The notes under the pieces are model-generated. The model saw nothing but the letters and a program-made list of their open reading frames with translations. It searched no databases and had not been told where the DNA came from. 64,000 bases of DNA. Origin: Devosia lacusdianchii (lineage in GTDB: Bacteria; Pseudomonadota; Alphaproteobacteria; Rhizobiales; Devosiaceae). This document shows, one piece after another, positions 55,060-63,793 of this stretch. The position numbers and the translations under genes were made by a program. Numbering within the stretch: position 1 is the first letter of the stretch; the number at the start of each line of letters is the position of its first letter. Where the stretch lies: positions 3,534,001 to 3,598,000 of the forward strand of contig NZ_CP092483.1 in NCBI RefSeq assembly GCF_022429625.1, written 5' to 3'.

Positions 55060-55521
55060 CTACATCCCAAGCCAGGGGCCGAACCACGGCACCGAGAGGC
55101 CAAGCCCAACCACGAAGATAAGCGTGCACATCACCGTCAGCGTCACCGCCAGCAGCAGCGCGAACAGCGGCGAATTGAGCCGGCTCGAGAGCGCCGCTAC
55201 AAAGCTCGAGATCAGCACGACGGGAACGAAGCCGAGCCCGCGAATGGTCGCGGCAAAGAAGATGATGACGCCCACGATCAGCGCCATGCCGCGCCAGGGC
55301 GGCGCGAACTGTTCGCCGGTATCCGGTTTCTTCCAGCCACTGGCGGCCACGCCCAATCCCAGTAGCGCCAGCACCGTGCCGAGAAGCAGCGGCATGAAGC
55401 CCGGCCCCATGCGGAAGGCGGTCCCCACCTCGTAGTTCAGCGCCTCAAGCGCGAAATAGGCCCCGGCCAGCACGAAAATACCGCCTGACACGAGGTCCTT
55501 GGTCGAAAAACTGGTGGCCAT
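55060..55521 (-). CDS. tctB: Tripartite tricarboxylate transporter, small membrane subunit TctB
   Basis: 153 residues, four spans: DLVSGGIFVLAGAYFALEALNYEVGTAFRMGPGFMPLLLG is the family N-terminal. It lies 9 bases from tctA. ATG 55521 has GGGAGGG upstream; a start at 55551 lacks this. Confidence 0.92.
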   Translation of the reverse strand: MATSFSTKDLVSGGIFVLAGAYFALEALNYEVGTAFRMGPGFMPLLLGTVLALLGLGVAASGWKKPDTGEQFAPPWRGMALIVGVIIFFAATIRGLGFVPVVLISSFVAALSSRLNSPLFALLLAVTLTVMCTLIFVVGLGLSVPWFGPWLGM

Positions 55522-55546
55522 GAGCCGCCCTCCCGATTTTTTTGTC

Positions 55547-55735
55547 CTCACCTCTCCCTTTGGGCGAGAGGTCGGCGTGCAGCGCCGGGCGTGGGGGCTT
55601 CGCTAGTTTGGGTGCTTGGCCCACTCCACCCTTGATCCCTCCCCATCGAAGGGGAGGGAGACGACTGATAGTTCAACAAGACTCAATGTGGCTTCCCTCC
55701 CCCTTGTGGGGAGGGAATGAGGGTGGGGGTATTCC
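55547..55735. repeat. Intergenic repeats between tctC and tctB
   Basis: CTCTCCCTTTGGGCGAGAG hairpin at 55552-55570, then CACCCTTGATCCCTCCCC with GGGGAGGGAGACGACT and CCCTCCCCCTTGTGGGGAGG with GAGGGTGGGGGT. The copies can fold back on each other. They fall inside the tct operon and could lower tctBA relative to tctC. Confidence 0.8.
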
Positions 55736-55750
55736 CACCCTCCGATATTG

Positions 55751-56731
55751 CTAGTCTGCGTAAACGCCCGCGGCTTCGATCACCGCGCGCCACAGTTCGA
55801 TCTGGCTGGCCAGCGTCTGGGTCAGCGCTTCAGGCGTGGCTTCGTCGGCGGTCACCGGATAGGTGCCCAGCTCGGCGAAACGGCTGACCACGGTTTCATT
55901 GGCCAGTGCCACCTTGAGCGAGGCCTCGAGCCGCTCGACGATCGCCGGGTCGGTGCCGGCGGGGGCATAAAGCCCGTGCCACACGCCGATTTCGAGATCG
56001 AGCCCGCCTTCCTTTGTGGTCGGCAGATCGGGCAAATTGCCCAGGCGGTTGAGCGAGGTCACGCCATAGGCCTTCACTTCACTGGCCTGGATCTGGCTGG
56101 TGGTATTGGTGGTCTGGTCGCAGATCATGTCCACCTGGCCGCCGATTATGTCGGTCATCGCCGGCCCCGAACCCTGATAGGGCACAGTGGTCATCTGCGC
56201 GTCGAGCGCATCCATCAGCAGCATGCCGCAGAGCTGGCTGGCCGAGCCGATGCCGGCATGGGCATAGGTCACGTTCTCACCATTGGCTTTGATGTAGTCC
56301 ATCATTTCGGCCAGCGTGTTCGGCTCGAAATCCTTCCGTGCCACCAGCGTCATCGGCACCGCCGTGATCAGCCCGATCGGCGCGAAATCTGTGGTCGGGT
56401 CATAGGGCAGGCTGCGATAGAGCGTCGGCGCAGTCGACATGCCGATATGGTGTAGCAGCAGTGTGTAACCGTCGTTCGGCGCGGTCGCGACCTGGCCCGC
56501 GCCGAGGGTGCCACCAGCCCCGCCCACATTCTGCACCACGACCTGCTGACCCAGATCCTGGCTCATCACCTCGGCCACGAGGCGCGCGACGGTGTCGGTC
56601 GGGCCACCGGCCGAGAATGGCACGACGACGGTGATCGGCTTGGTCGGATAGTCCTGGGCCAGCGCCGAACCAGCAAAGCTCAGGCCAAGTGCCAGCATGC
56701 TGGCAGCAAAGGCGGATGCAGTTTTTTTCAT
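55751..56731 (-). CDS. tctC: Tripartite tricarboxylate transporter, periplasmic binding protein TctC
   Basis: 326 residues. Signal peptide (MKKTASAFAASMLALGLSFA) then DYPTKPITVVVPFSAGGPTDTVARLVAEVMSQDLGQ, the classic Bug/TctC start, and PYQGSGPAMTDIIGGQVDMICD. Binds a carboxylate, perhaps citrate or a similar acid. It is the first gene of the operon and lies downstream of the sigma-54 promoter. Confidence 0.95.
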   Translation of the reverse strand: MKKTASAFAASMLALGLSFAGSALAQDYPTKPITVVVPFSAGGPTDTVARLVAEVMSQDLGQQVVVQNVGGAGGTLGAGQVATAPNDGYTLLLHHIGMSTAPTLYRSLPYDPTTDFAPIGLITAVPMTLVARKDFEPNTLAEMMDYIKANGENVTYAHAGIGSASQLCGMLLMDALDAQMTTVPYQGSGPAMTDIIGGQVDMICDQTTNTTSQIQASEVKAYGVTSLNRLGNLPDLPTTKEGGLDLEIGVWHGLYAPAGTDPAIVERLEASLKVALANETVVSRFAELGTYPVTADEATPEALTQTLASQIELWRAVIEAAGVYAD

Positions 56732-56788
56732 TGATTGTCCTCCCGGAATGGTTGGACGCTGGCTCCCCGCCGCGTCCTGCCAGTGTCA

Positions 56789-56806
56789 TTGCAATCCCTG
56801 TGCCAA
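56789..56806 (-). promoter_or_regulatory. Sigma-54 promoter of tctCBA
   Basis: On the minus strand it reads TTGGCACAGGGATTGCAA: the -24 TGGCAC and the -12 TTGCA with five bases between, matching the sigma-54 consensus (TGGCAC-N5-TTGC). The predicted start of transcription is about 48 bases ahead of the tctC ATG at 56731. Confidence 0.85.
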
Positions 56807-56856
56807 CTCAGAAACGCAAGGCTGATATGCAGAAGCGCGAGACTGTGTTAGCAAAA

Positions 56857-56874
56857 TCGGCAAGAACTTGCCGA
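56857..56874. promoter_or_regulatory. Upstream activator site 1 (perfect 18-bp palindrome)
   Basis: TCGGCAAG and CTTGCCGA flank AA with no mismatch. The centre lies 62 bases from the -24 element of the tctC promoter, a normal distance for an NtrC/DctD-type enhancer-binding protein. Confidence 0.75.
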
Positions 56875-56889
56875 CACCTCGGCCGGTTT

Positions 56890-56907
56890 TCGGCAATTTC
56901 TTGCTCA
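56890..56907. promoter_or_regulatory. Upstream activator site 2 (related palindrome)
   Basis: TCGGCAATTTCTTGCTCA matches site 1 at 13 of 18 positions and starts 33 bases (about three helical turns) from it, so two dimers could bind the same DNA face, as described for DctD on dctA. Confidence 0.6.
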
Positions 56908-56919
56908 AGGACCGCATAT

Positions 56920-58782
56920 TTGGCTAGCCGCTATGGCTTTCGCGACCTGCTGCATCGCCGCCAGCTCCTGCTGGCGGGCCTGGCGCTCGCGCTCGTTCTC
57001 GCCACCGGCTGGGCCGCCTTCGAGCTGGCATTGGCAAGCGCCATCACCGCCGCAGGCCAGCAAGCCGATCGCCGTCTGGCGCTGTTTGATCGCACCCTTG
57101 AAGCCATCATCGAGCGCTTCCACTACCTGCCCTCAAGCATGGCGCTCGCCGCCGAAACCCATGCCATCCTGGCCGACCCCACCAACCCTGACCTGCGCGA
57201 AACGGCCAACGGCTTCCTCTCCAAGCTCAACGACACTGCCGGCGCCGGCGAACTCTTCATCATGGCCGCCAATGGCAATGTCGTCGCCGCCTCCAACTGG
57301 TGGGCCTATGACAGCTTCGTCGGCGAGAACCTCGCCTATAGGCCCTATTTCGAAGAGGCGATGGCCGACGGCGACGCCAAGTTCTACGCCGTCGGCACCG
57401 TCACCGGCGTCGCCGGCTATTTCCTCACGCGTCGCATCGATGGGGAGGATGGCCCGCTCGGCGTCGCCGTCACCAAGATCAATCTCGGCGAGATCGAAGC
57501 CAATTGGTGGCGCTCGGGCGAGCTGATCGGCATTGTCGACGTCAACAACGTCACCATCCTCTCAACCCGCCCTGATTGGCGCTACCGGCCGCTCACAGTC
57601 GTCGACCCCGGCGAGGCAAGCCGCATCGCCGGCGAGCGACGGTATGGCGAAGCCGGCATGGCCCCCGAGCCCGTGGCCGCCGATATCTGGCCCTCGCGCG
57701 GCACGCAGTTCGCCTATATCGCCGGCGACGACCCCGAGGCATCCGGCTTTTTCATCGTCGACGAATTGCGCCTGCCCACCCATCAATGGCGACTGGTCTC
57801 CTTCACCCCCACTGGCCCGTTGTTCCGCGACGCCTGGACCGCGGCCGCCGCGGCAGCATTGGGTGCATCGGCGCTGCTGCTGATCGTCGTGCTGCTCATG
57901 CAGCGCCGGCGCATCGTCGCCCAGCGCCTCGCCGATCATGAGCGGCTCGAGCAACGCGTCGCCGAACGCACCGAGGATCTGCACATCACCAACGAGGCAT
58001 TGCGCGAGGAGATTGCCGACCGCATCCGCGCCGAAAAGGCCGAGCGCGAGGCCCAGCACGGCCTGGTGCAGGCGGCCAAGATGGCCAGCCTCGGCCAGGC
58101 CCTTGCCGGCGTCGCGCACGAGGTCAGTCAGCCCGTAGCGGCGCTGACCACGCACCTGGCCAGCGCCAAACTCATCGCCAGCAGGCACGATGACGCCGAT
58201 ATCGGCGCCATCCTCACCGCGATGGACAAGGTGGTCGATCGCCTCGCCGCGCTCACCGGCCACCTCAAGACCTTCGCCCGCAAGGAGACCCGCGTCGAGG
58301 CGCAGGCCGATATCGGCACCGTCATCGCCAACGCGCTCGACCTGGTCGACCACAAGCTGAAGGCCTTCGGCATCGACGTCGAATACCGCCGCCACCGCGG
58401 CAAGCTCACAGTAACAGGCAATCCGATCCATCTCGAACAGGTGCTGATCAACCTCGTCGCCAACGCCGCCGACGCCATGGAACACAGCCCCATTCGCGTG
58501 CTCTCCATCGGCCTCAAGAAGAATGCCCGCAGTGTCGAAGTCGCCGTTGCCGATACCGGCTCGGGCATCGAGGCGGCCGAATTGTCCAACCTCTTTGACC
58601 CCTTCTATTCCACCAAGGAAGCCGGCCGCGGCCTCGGCCTTGGCCTCTCGATTTCCTACGGCCTCATCCGCGATATCGGCGGCGCCATCATGGTGGAGAG
58701 CCGCCCGGGCAAAGGCAGCACCTTCACGGTCCGGCTCCCGCTGGCCGTACAGCCAGCCCAAACCAAAGAGATTTCCGCATGA
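56920..58782 (+). CDS. DctB-type sensor histidine kinase
   Basis: 620 residues, the size of S. meliloti DctB (621). TM1 at about 14-40, periplasmic dual-PAS-like domain with WWAYDSFVGENLAYRPYFEEAM, TM2 at about 306-327, coiled coil, H-box with phospho-His400 (GVAHEVSQPVAAL), then N and G boxes (NLVANAADAM, DTGSGI, GLGLSISYGLI). TTG 56920 has AAGGA 8 bases upstream and leaves the activator sites outside the coding region; an in-frame ATG at 56827 would cover them. Senses a carboxylate, probably that of TctC. Confidence 0.85.
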   Translation: MASRYGFRDLLHRRQLLLAGLALALVLATGWAAFELALASAITAAGQQADRRLALFDRTLEAIIERFHYLPSSMALAAETHAILADPTNPDLRETANGFLSKLNDTAGAGELFIMAANGNVVAASNWWAYDSFVGENLAYRPYFEEAMADGDAKFYAVGTVTGVAGYFLTRRIDGEDGPLGVAVTKINLGEIEANWWRSGELIGIVDVNNVTILSTRPDWRYRPLTVVDPGEASRIAGERRYGEAGMAPEPVAADIWPSRGTQFAYIAGDDPEASGFFIVDELRLPTHQWRLVSFTPTGPLFRDAWTAAAAAALGASALLLIVVLLMQRRRIVAQRLADHERLEQRVAERTEDLHITNEALREEIADRIRAEKAEREAQHGLVQAAKMASLGQALAGVAHEVSQPVAALTTHLASAKLIASRHDDADIGAILTAMDKVVDRLAALTGHLKTFARKETRVEAQADIGTVIANALDLVDHKLKAFGIDVEYRRHRGKLTVTGNPIHLEQVLINLVANAADAMEHSPIRVLSIGLKKNARSVEVAVADTGSGIEAAELSNLFDPFYSTKEAGRGLGLGLSISYGLIRDIGGAIMVESRPGKGSTFTVRLPLAVQPAQTKEISA

Positions 58783-60128
58783 CCGACCCCGTGGTTCTCA
58801 TCGTCGACGACGAAGAAATGGTGCGCACCGCGCTTGAGCAGTGGCTGCGCCTCTCGGGCTTCACCACCCATGTGGCCAACGATGCTGGCCAGGCCCTCGC
58901 CATGCTCGACGACGTGCGCCCGCATGTCGTGCTGACCGATGTCCGCATGCCCGGCCTGTCGGGCCTCGACCTGCTGCGCACCGTCCGCGAGCGCGCCCTC
59001 GCCACCGAGGTCATTCTCATCACCGGCCACGGCGACGTACCCATGGCCGTGGAAGCCATGCGCGCTGGGGCCTTCGATTTCCTGCAAAAGCCCTATGTGC
59101 CCGACCAATTGGTCAAGACGCTGCGCCGCGCCGCCGAACAGGCCGGCCTCAAACGCGAGGTCGCCGACCTGCGCCGCCGACTCGATGGCGGCGAAACCGA
59201 ACTCGCCACCCGCCTCGTCGGCTCCTCTCGAGTCATGGACGATCTTCGCCACGTCATCCGCGAACTGGCATCCATCCCCACAGATGTGATCATCCTGGGC
59301 GAAACCGGCACCGGCAAGGAAGTCGTCGCGCGCTGCCTGCACGATTTCTCGCCGCGCAGCAAAGGCCCCTTCGTCGCCGTCAATTGCGCCGCCATCCCCG
59401 CCGAACTGATCGAATCCGAGCTGTTCGGCCACGAGGCTGGCGCCTTCACCAGCGCCCGCGACAAGCGCATCGGCAAGTTTGAATTCGCCAATGGCGGCAC
59501 GCTGCTGCTCGACGAGATCGAGTCCATGCCCCTGCTGGCCCAGGCCAAGGTGTTGCGCGTCATCCAGGAGCGCATGGTCGAGCGCGTCGGCTCCAACCGG
59601 CAGATCCCGCTCGACGTCCGCATCGTCGCCGCGTCCAAGGTTGATCTTGCCGCCGAAAGCGAAGCGGGCCGCTTCCGCGCCGACCTCTTTTACCGCCTCA
59701 ACATGGCGACCATCCATCTGGCGCCCCTGCGCGATCGCGGCGACGATAGCGTGCTGCTGTTCCACCATTTTCTCGGGCAAGCCGCGCAACGCTTCAACAA
59801 GCCGGCGCCGCAACTGCACCCCGCCGACATCAACGCTTTGCTGATCCACAACTGGCCCGGCAATGTCCGCGAACTCAAAGCCGCCGCCGACCGCTTCGCC
59901 CTTGGCCTCGACGCCACCGGCCGCTCGCTCGACATCATTTTAGGCCCGCGCGCCAAACCCATGCCGTCCTCCGCCAGCCTCGCCGACCGCGTCGCCGCCT
60001 ATGAGCGCCACGTTATCGAAGCCGAACTGGCCCGGCATGGCGATTCCATCGCCGCCGTGGTCGATGCCCTGCAGGTGCCCAGGCGCACGTTGAGCGAAAA
60101 AATGGCCCGGCTGGGTGTGCGGCGCTAG
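58779..60128 (+). CDS. DctD-type sigma-54-dependent response regulator
   Basis: 449 residues. Receiver 5-118 with phospho-acceptor Asp54, AAA+ domain with Walker A GETGTGKE (174-181), GAFTSA loop at 221-226 (normal: GAFTGA), Walker B TLLLDEIES, and a C-terminal Fis-like HTH (GDSIAAVVDALQVPRRTLSEKMARLG). It works with the kinase upstream (4-base overlap) to activate the tctC sigma-54 promoter, a conclusion drawn from the position of the sites. The Gly-to-Ser change is in the sigma-54 contact loop. Confidence 0.88.
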   Translation: MTDPVVLIVDDEEMVRTALEQWLRLSGFTTHVANDAGQALAMLDDVRPHVVLTDVRMPGLSGLDLLRTVRERALATEVILITGHGDVPMAVEAMRAGAFDFLQKPYVPDQLVKTLRRAAEQAGLKREVADLRRRLDGGETELATRLVGSSRVMDDLRHVIRELASIPTDVIILGETGTGKEVVARCLHDFSPRSKGPFVAVNCAAIPAELIESELFGHEAGAFTSARDKRIGKFEFANGGTLLLDEIESMPLLAQAKVLRVIQERMVERVGSNRQIPLDVRIVAASKVDLAAESEAGRFRADLFYRLNMATIHLAPLRDRGDDSVLLFHHFLGQAAQRFNKPAPQLHPADINALLIHNWPGNVRELKAAADRFALGLDATGRSLDIILGPRAKPMPSSASLADRVAAYERHVIEAELARHGDSIAAVVDALQVPRRTLSEKMARLGVRR

Positions 60129-60315
60129 CCCCCTCATTCGCCCGGAACCCGCCCTCGGGCGCGACCCGTGGGGGCACCTTCTCCCATGAGTGGAGAGGGG
60201 AACTCGGGAAACGACCGAAGAGTGGAGCCACCCTCGCCCCCTTGTGGGAGAGGGACGACCTGACGCGTTCAACGGAAGGTCAGGGTGAGGGGTTCTCGGC
60301 GCATATGCGATGCGC
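60129..60315. repeat. Intergenic repeat, no gene
   Basis: 60228-60292 holds CACCCTCGCCCCCTTGTGGG with a GACCTGACGC/GGTCAGGGTGAGGGG return strand; it resembles the element at 31868. It lies between convergent genes. Confidence 0.65.
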
Positions 60316-61179
60316 CTACCCCACGAACTCCGCCCTGAAGCTATATCGTCCCGTAGCCCCCGGCCCTAGCACCTCGCCATACGGCCGCTCTGCCAGCGCA
60401 TCGCTGCCATCAATTGCCGCTGCGGTGCCGTGCCAAGGCTCAAGGCAGATAAACGGCGCCCCCGCCTTCGACCACAGCGCCAGGTTTGGCAGGTTTTCCC
60501 AAGTGAACCGGATCGCCTTGCTGCCCGCCGCATAACGCAGCCCCGCCCCGGCCCCTTCGGGGAACAACATAGCGTCGGCGACAAACAGCTCGTGGTCCAG
60601 CACCAGTTCACCCTTGCTGAACGGCGACGGCAGCGGCTCCGGTCGCACCAGCCCGCCCGACAGGCGGATCAAATCCGGCTCGCCGCCATTGTCCAGCGTC
60701 ACCCGGTGCTCCTGCCCTTCACAGCCGGGCAGCGGCCAGACGAAGGCGGGATGAAAACCGATGCCGAACGGCATGGGCCGATGATCGGTGTTCATCACCT
60801 CGGCCGTGACCACCACGCTCCTGCCGTCCAGCCGATGCTCCAGCACCAGACTGAAATCGAACGGAAAGATGCTCCAGCTCGATTGGCTCGATTGCAGCTC
60901 GAACAGGCAGTGATCGGGCCCGCTCGCCACCAGTTCGAACTCGCTGCGCCGGGCAAAGCCGTGCTGGCCCATCGGATACCGATGGCCCTCGATGCTCACG
61001 TGATCATTGGGTGCCTTGCCGACGATCGGGAATAGCACTGGCGAGCGCCCGCTCCAGAACGCCGCATCGCCATCCCACAGCCAGGATTGCCCGTCGCTGG
61101 TGACGATCGACTGCATCTCCGCGCCCATGGGGGAAATCTCGACGCTCAGATGCTCATTGCCGATACGGGTCAATTGCAT
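60316..61179 (-). CDS. Aldose 1-epimerase family protein
   Basis: 287 residues, a galactose mutarotase-like beta-sandwich: ISPMGAEMQSIVTSDGQSWLWDGDAAFWSGRSPVLFPIVG, HGFARRSEF (catalytic His), and GFHPAFVWPLPG. It resembles the bacterial YeaD/LacX-like group. ATG 61179 with AGGGG upstream is used. Confidence 0.9.
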   Translation of the reverse strand: MQLTRIGNEHLSVEISPMGAEMQSIVTSDGQSWLWDGDAAFWSGRSPVLFPIVGKAPNDHVSIEGHRYPMGQHGFARRSEFELVASGPDHCLFELQSSQSSWSIFPFDFSLVLEHRLDGRSVVVTAEVMNTDHRPMPFGIGFHPAFVWPLPGCEGQEHRVTLDNGGEPDLIRLSGGLVRPEPLPSPFSKGELVLDHELFVADAMLFPEGAGAGLRYAAGSKAIRFTWENLPNLALWSKAGAPFICLEPWHGTAAAIDGSDALAERPYGEVLGPGATGRYSFRAEFVG

Positions 61180-61348
61180 ACTAGTCCCCTTGCCAAACCA
61201 TCTCACCCTAACCCTCCTCGCCAAAGCGAGGAACCCTGTCAGATGCAAGGTTGATCGCGTCCCTTGCCGAGTTTCGAGCCGACCAATGCCAAGCAGAGCT
61301 TGAGTGGCCGCTGGGGTGGGGGTAAGCACCCGCAAACGCGGAATCCTG

Positions 61349-63793
61349 ATGCTGCTGCCACCCCTCCCCATCGATGACGCCCTGCCGGCACTGCAATCCG
61401 CGCTTGCGGCTGGCCCCTATGCGGTCCTCGTCGCTCCACCCGGCGCGGGCAAGACCACGCGTGTGCCACTCGCCCTGCTCGGCGCCCCATGGCGAAGCGA
61501 CCACCGCATCATCATGCTCGAGCCCCGCCGCCTGGCGGCCCGCGCCGCCGCCGGCCAGATGGCCCGCCTGCTTGGCGAAGAGGTGGGCCAGACGATCGGC
61601 TATCGCGTGCGCATGGATTCGAGGGTCAGTGCCAAAACGCGCGTCGAAATCGTCACCGAGGGCGTCTTCACGCGCATGCTGCTCGACGATCCTGAATTGA
61701 CCGGCATCGCCGCAGTCATCTTCGACGAGTTCCACGAGCGCAGTCTCGACGGCGATCTCGGTCTTGCCCTGACGCTCGATGCCGCAGCCCTCCGCCTCGA
61801 TCTGCGTGTGCTCGTCATGTCGGCCACGATCGACGGTGCCCGCGTTGCCGATCTTCTTGACAAGGCCCCGGTGATCGAAAGCCTAGGCCGCGCCTTTCCG
61901 GTCGAAACGTTTCATCGCGAACCCGATCCGCTCAAGCGTCTCGAAGACCAGGTGACCGAGGCCGTCCTCGCGGCCCTGCGTGAGCATGAAGGCTCGGCGC
62001 TGGTCTTCCTCCCCGGTCAGGGCGAGATCACCCGCGTGGCCGAACGCCTCGCCGGCCGCGTCCCCGCCAGTACCGATATCGCGCCGCTCTACGGCCAGCT
62101 CACGCCATCGGAGCAGGATCGCGCCATCCGCCCGGCCGAACCCGGCCGCCGCAAGGTCGTGCTGGCTACTTCCATTGCCGAGACCTCGCTCACCATCGAT
62201 GGCGTGCGCATCGTCGTCGATAGCGGTTTCCGCCGCGTGCCGGCCTATGAACCGGGCACCGGCCTCACCACGCTCGAAACCCGCCGCGTCTCCCGCGCCG
62301 GCGCCGACCAGCGCCGCGGCCGCGCCGGCCGCACCAGCCCCGGCGTGGCCATCCGCCTGTGGAACGAGGGCCAGACGGCAGCGCTGGCACCCTTTGACAC
62401 GCCCGAAATCCTCGCCGCCGATCTTGCTGGCCTGGCGCTCGATCTCGCCAATTGGGGCGTCACCGACCCGGCCGCCCTGCCCTTCCTCGATCCGCCACCC
62501 GCGCCGGCCTGGACCGAAGCCATCGCCCTGCTCAAATCGCTCGACGTCCTCGATGCGTCGGGCCGCATCACGTCCGACGGCAAGGCGCTCGCCCGCCTGC
62601 CCCTGCATCCGCGCCTCGCCCACATGGTCGTCGCGGCTGCCACCGAGGACGATGCGCGCACCGCCGCCGAGCTTGCCGTCCTCATCGGCGAGCGCGGTCT
62701 GGGCGGCGACGGCACCGATCTCGCCCATCGCCTCGACCGCTTTCGCACCGACCGTAGCAAACGCGCCGACGACGCCCGCGCCCTCGCCCGTCGCTGGGCC
62801 AACCTCGCTGGCGGCAGCAGCGGCGGCAACCTGCCGGCTGGCCGCCATCTCGCCCGCGCCTATCCCGATCGCATCGCCCAGGCCGCCGGCCCGCGCGGAA
62901 AATTCCGCCTCGCCAATGGCCGCCAGGCTAGCCTCGACGCCACCGACGCGCTCGCCGGCCAGGCGTTTCTCGTCGTGACGGACGTTACCGGCGCCGCGGC
63001 CACATCGCGCATCCGCGCTGCAGCCGCCCTTGACCGAACCGACCTAGAGGTCCTCTTCGCCCACCGCATTACCGCGACCGAAACCCTGAGCTTCGATCCT
63101 GCATCGGGCAGCGTCCGCGCCCGCCGCATCCGCCAACTCGATGCTCTCCGCCTCGCCGACGATCCCGTCCCGGTGACCGATCTCGAACAGGCCGCCATCC
63201 TTCTGGCCGAAGCCGCGCTGAGGCGCCCCGAAACGCTACCCTGGACCAAGGAGCATAAGGCCCTGCGCGCCCGCGCCGTCTACCTGCGCCAGACCCTGGG
63301 CGATGTATGGCCTGATCTGTCCGATGTGGCCCTTGCTGCCGACCCAGTCTGGCTCGCGCCGCACATTCTGGGCGAAACTCGTCTTGCGGCCATCACCGCC
63401 GCCCATCTTGACAATGCCCTTGACCTGCTCCTGCCCTGGAGCCCGCGCCAGGAAATCGACAGGCTGCTGCCCAGCCACTTCGCTGCCCCCTCCGGCAGCC
63501 ACCTGCCCATCGACTACGCCGCCGAAAACGGCCCGGCGCTGGAGGTGCGGGTGCAGGAACTCTTCGGCCTCGATCGCCACCCCTCCGTGGCCGGTGGCAA
63601 GGTGCCCCTGCTGCTTATCCTGCTCTCCCCGGCCCATCGTCCGATCCAGACCACCCGCGATCTGCCCGGCTTCTGGCGTGGCTCGTGGAGGGATGTCGCC
63701 AAGGACCTTAGAGGGCGCTACCCCCGCCACTTCTGGCCGGACGACCCGGTGAACGCGGCAGCAACGGCGAAGGCCAAGCCCCGCGGCACCTAG
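61349..63793 (+). CDS. hrpB: ATP-dependent helicase HrpB
   Basis: 814 residues, the usual HrpB size. DEAH-box motifs: I APPGAGKTTR, II DEFHERS, III SATIDG, V/VI TSIAETSLTIDG and RRGRAGRTSPG. C-terminal HrpB-specific domain with LLPWSPRQEIDRLLPSHFAAPSGSHLPIDY. It is a putative RNA or nucleic-acid helicase of unknown target. ATG 61349 is preferred over a longer start. Confidence 0.94.
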   Translation: MLLPPLPIDDALPALQSALAAGPYAVLVAPPGAGKTTRVPLALLGAPWRSDHRIIMLEPRRLAARAAAGQMARLLGEEVGQTIGYRVRMDSRVSAKTRVEIVTEGVFTRMLLDDPELTGIAAVIFDEFHERSLDGDLGLALTLDAAALRLDLRVLVMSATIDGARVADLLDKAPVIESLGRAFPVETFHREPDPLKRLEDQVTEAVLAALREHEGSALVFLPGQGEITRVAERLAGRVPASTDIAPLYGQLTPSEQDRAIRPAEPGRRKVVLATSIAETSLTIDGVRIVVDSGFRRVPAYEPGTGLTTLETRRVSRAGADQRRGRAGRTSPGVAIRLWNEGQTAALAPFDTPEILAADLAGLALDLANWGVTDPAALPFLDPPPAPAWTEAIALLKSLDVLDASGRITSDGKALARLPLHPRLAHMVVAAATEDDARTAAELAVLIGERGLGGDGTDLAHRLDRFRTDRSKRADDARALARRWANLAGGSSGGNLPAGRHLARAYPDRIAQAAGPRGKFRLANGRQASLDATDALAGQAFLVVTDVTGAAATSRIRAAAALDRTDLEVLFAHRITATETLSFDPASGSVRARRIRQLDALRLADDPVPVTDLEQAAILLAEAALRRPETLPWTKEHKALRARAVYLRQTLGDVWPDLSDVALAADPVWLAPHILGETRLAAITAAHLDNALDLLLPWSPRQEIDRLLPSHFAAPSGSHLPIDYAAENGPALEVRVQELFGLDRHPSVAGGKVPLLLILLSPAHRPIQTTRDLPGFWRGSWRDVAKDLRGRYPRHFWPDDPVNAAATAKAKPRGT

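Noticed and set aside
56827..56919. N-terminal extension of the DctB-type kinase from ATG 56827
   Set aside because: It would put the palindromic activator sites into coding sequence and add residues not seen in DctB; TTG 56920 has a better ribosome site and gives the family length.
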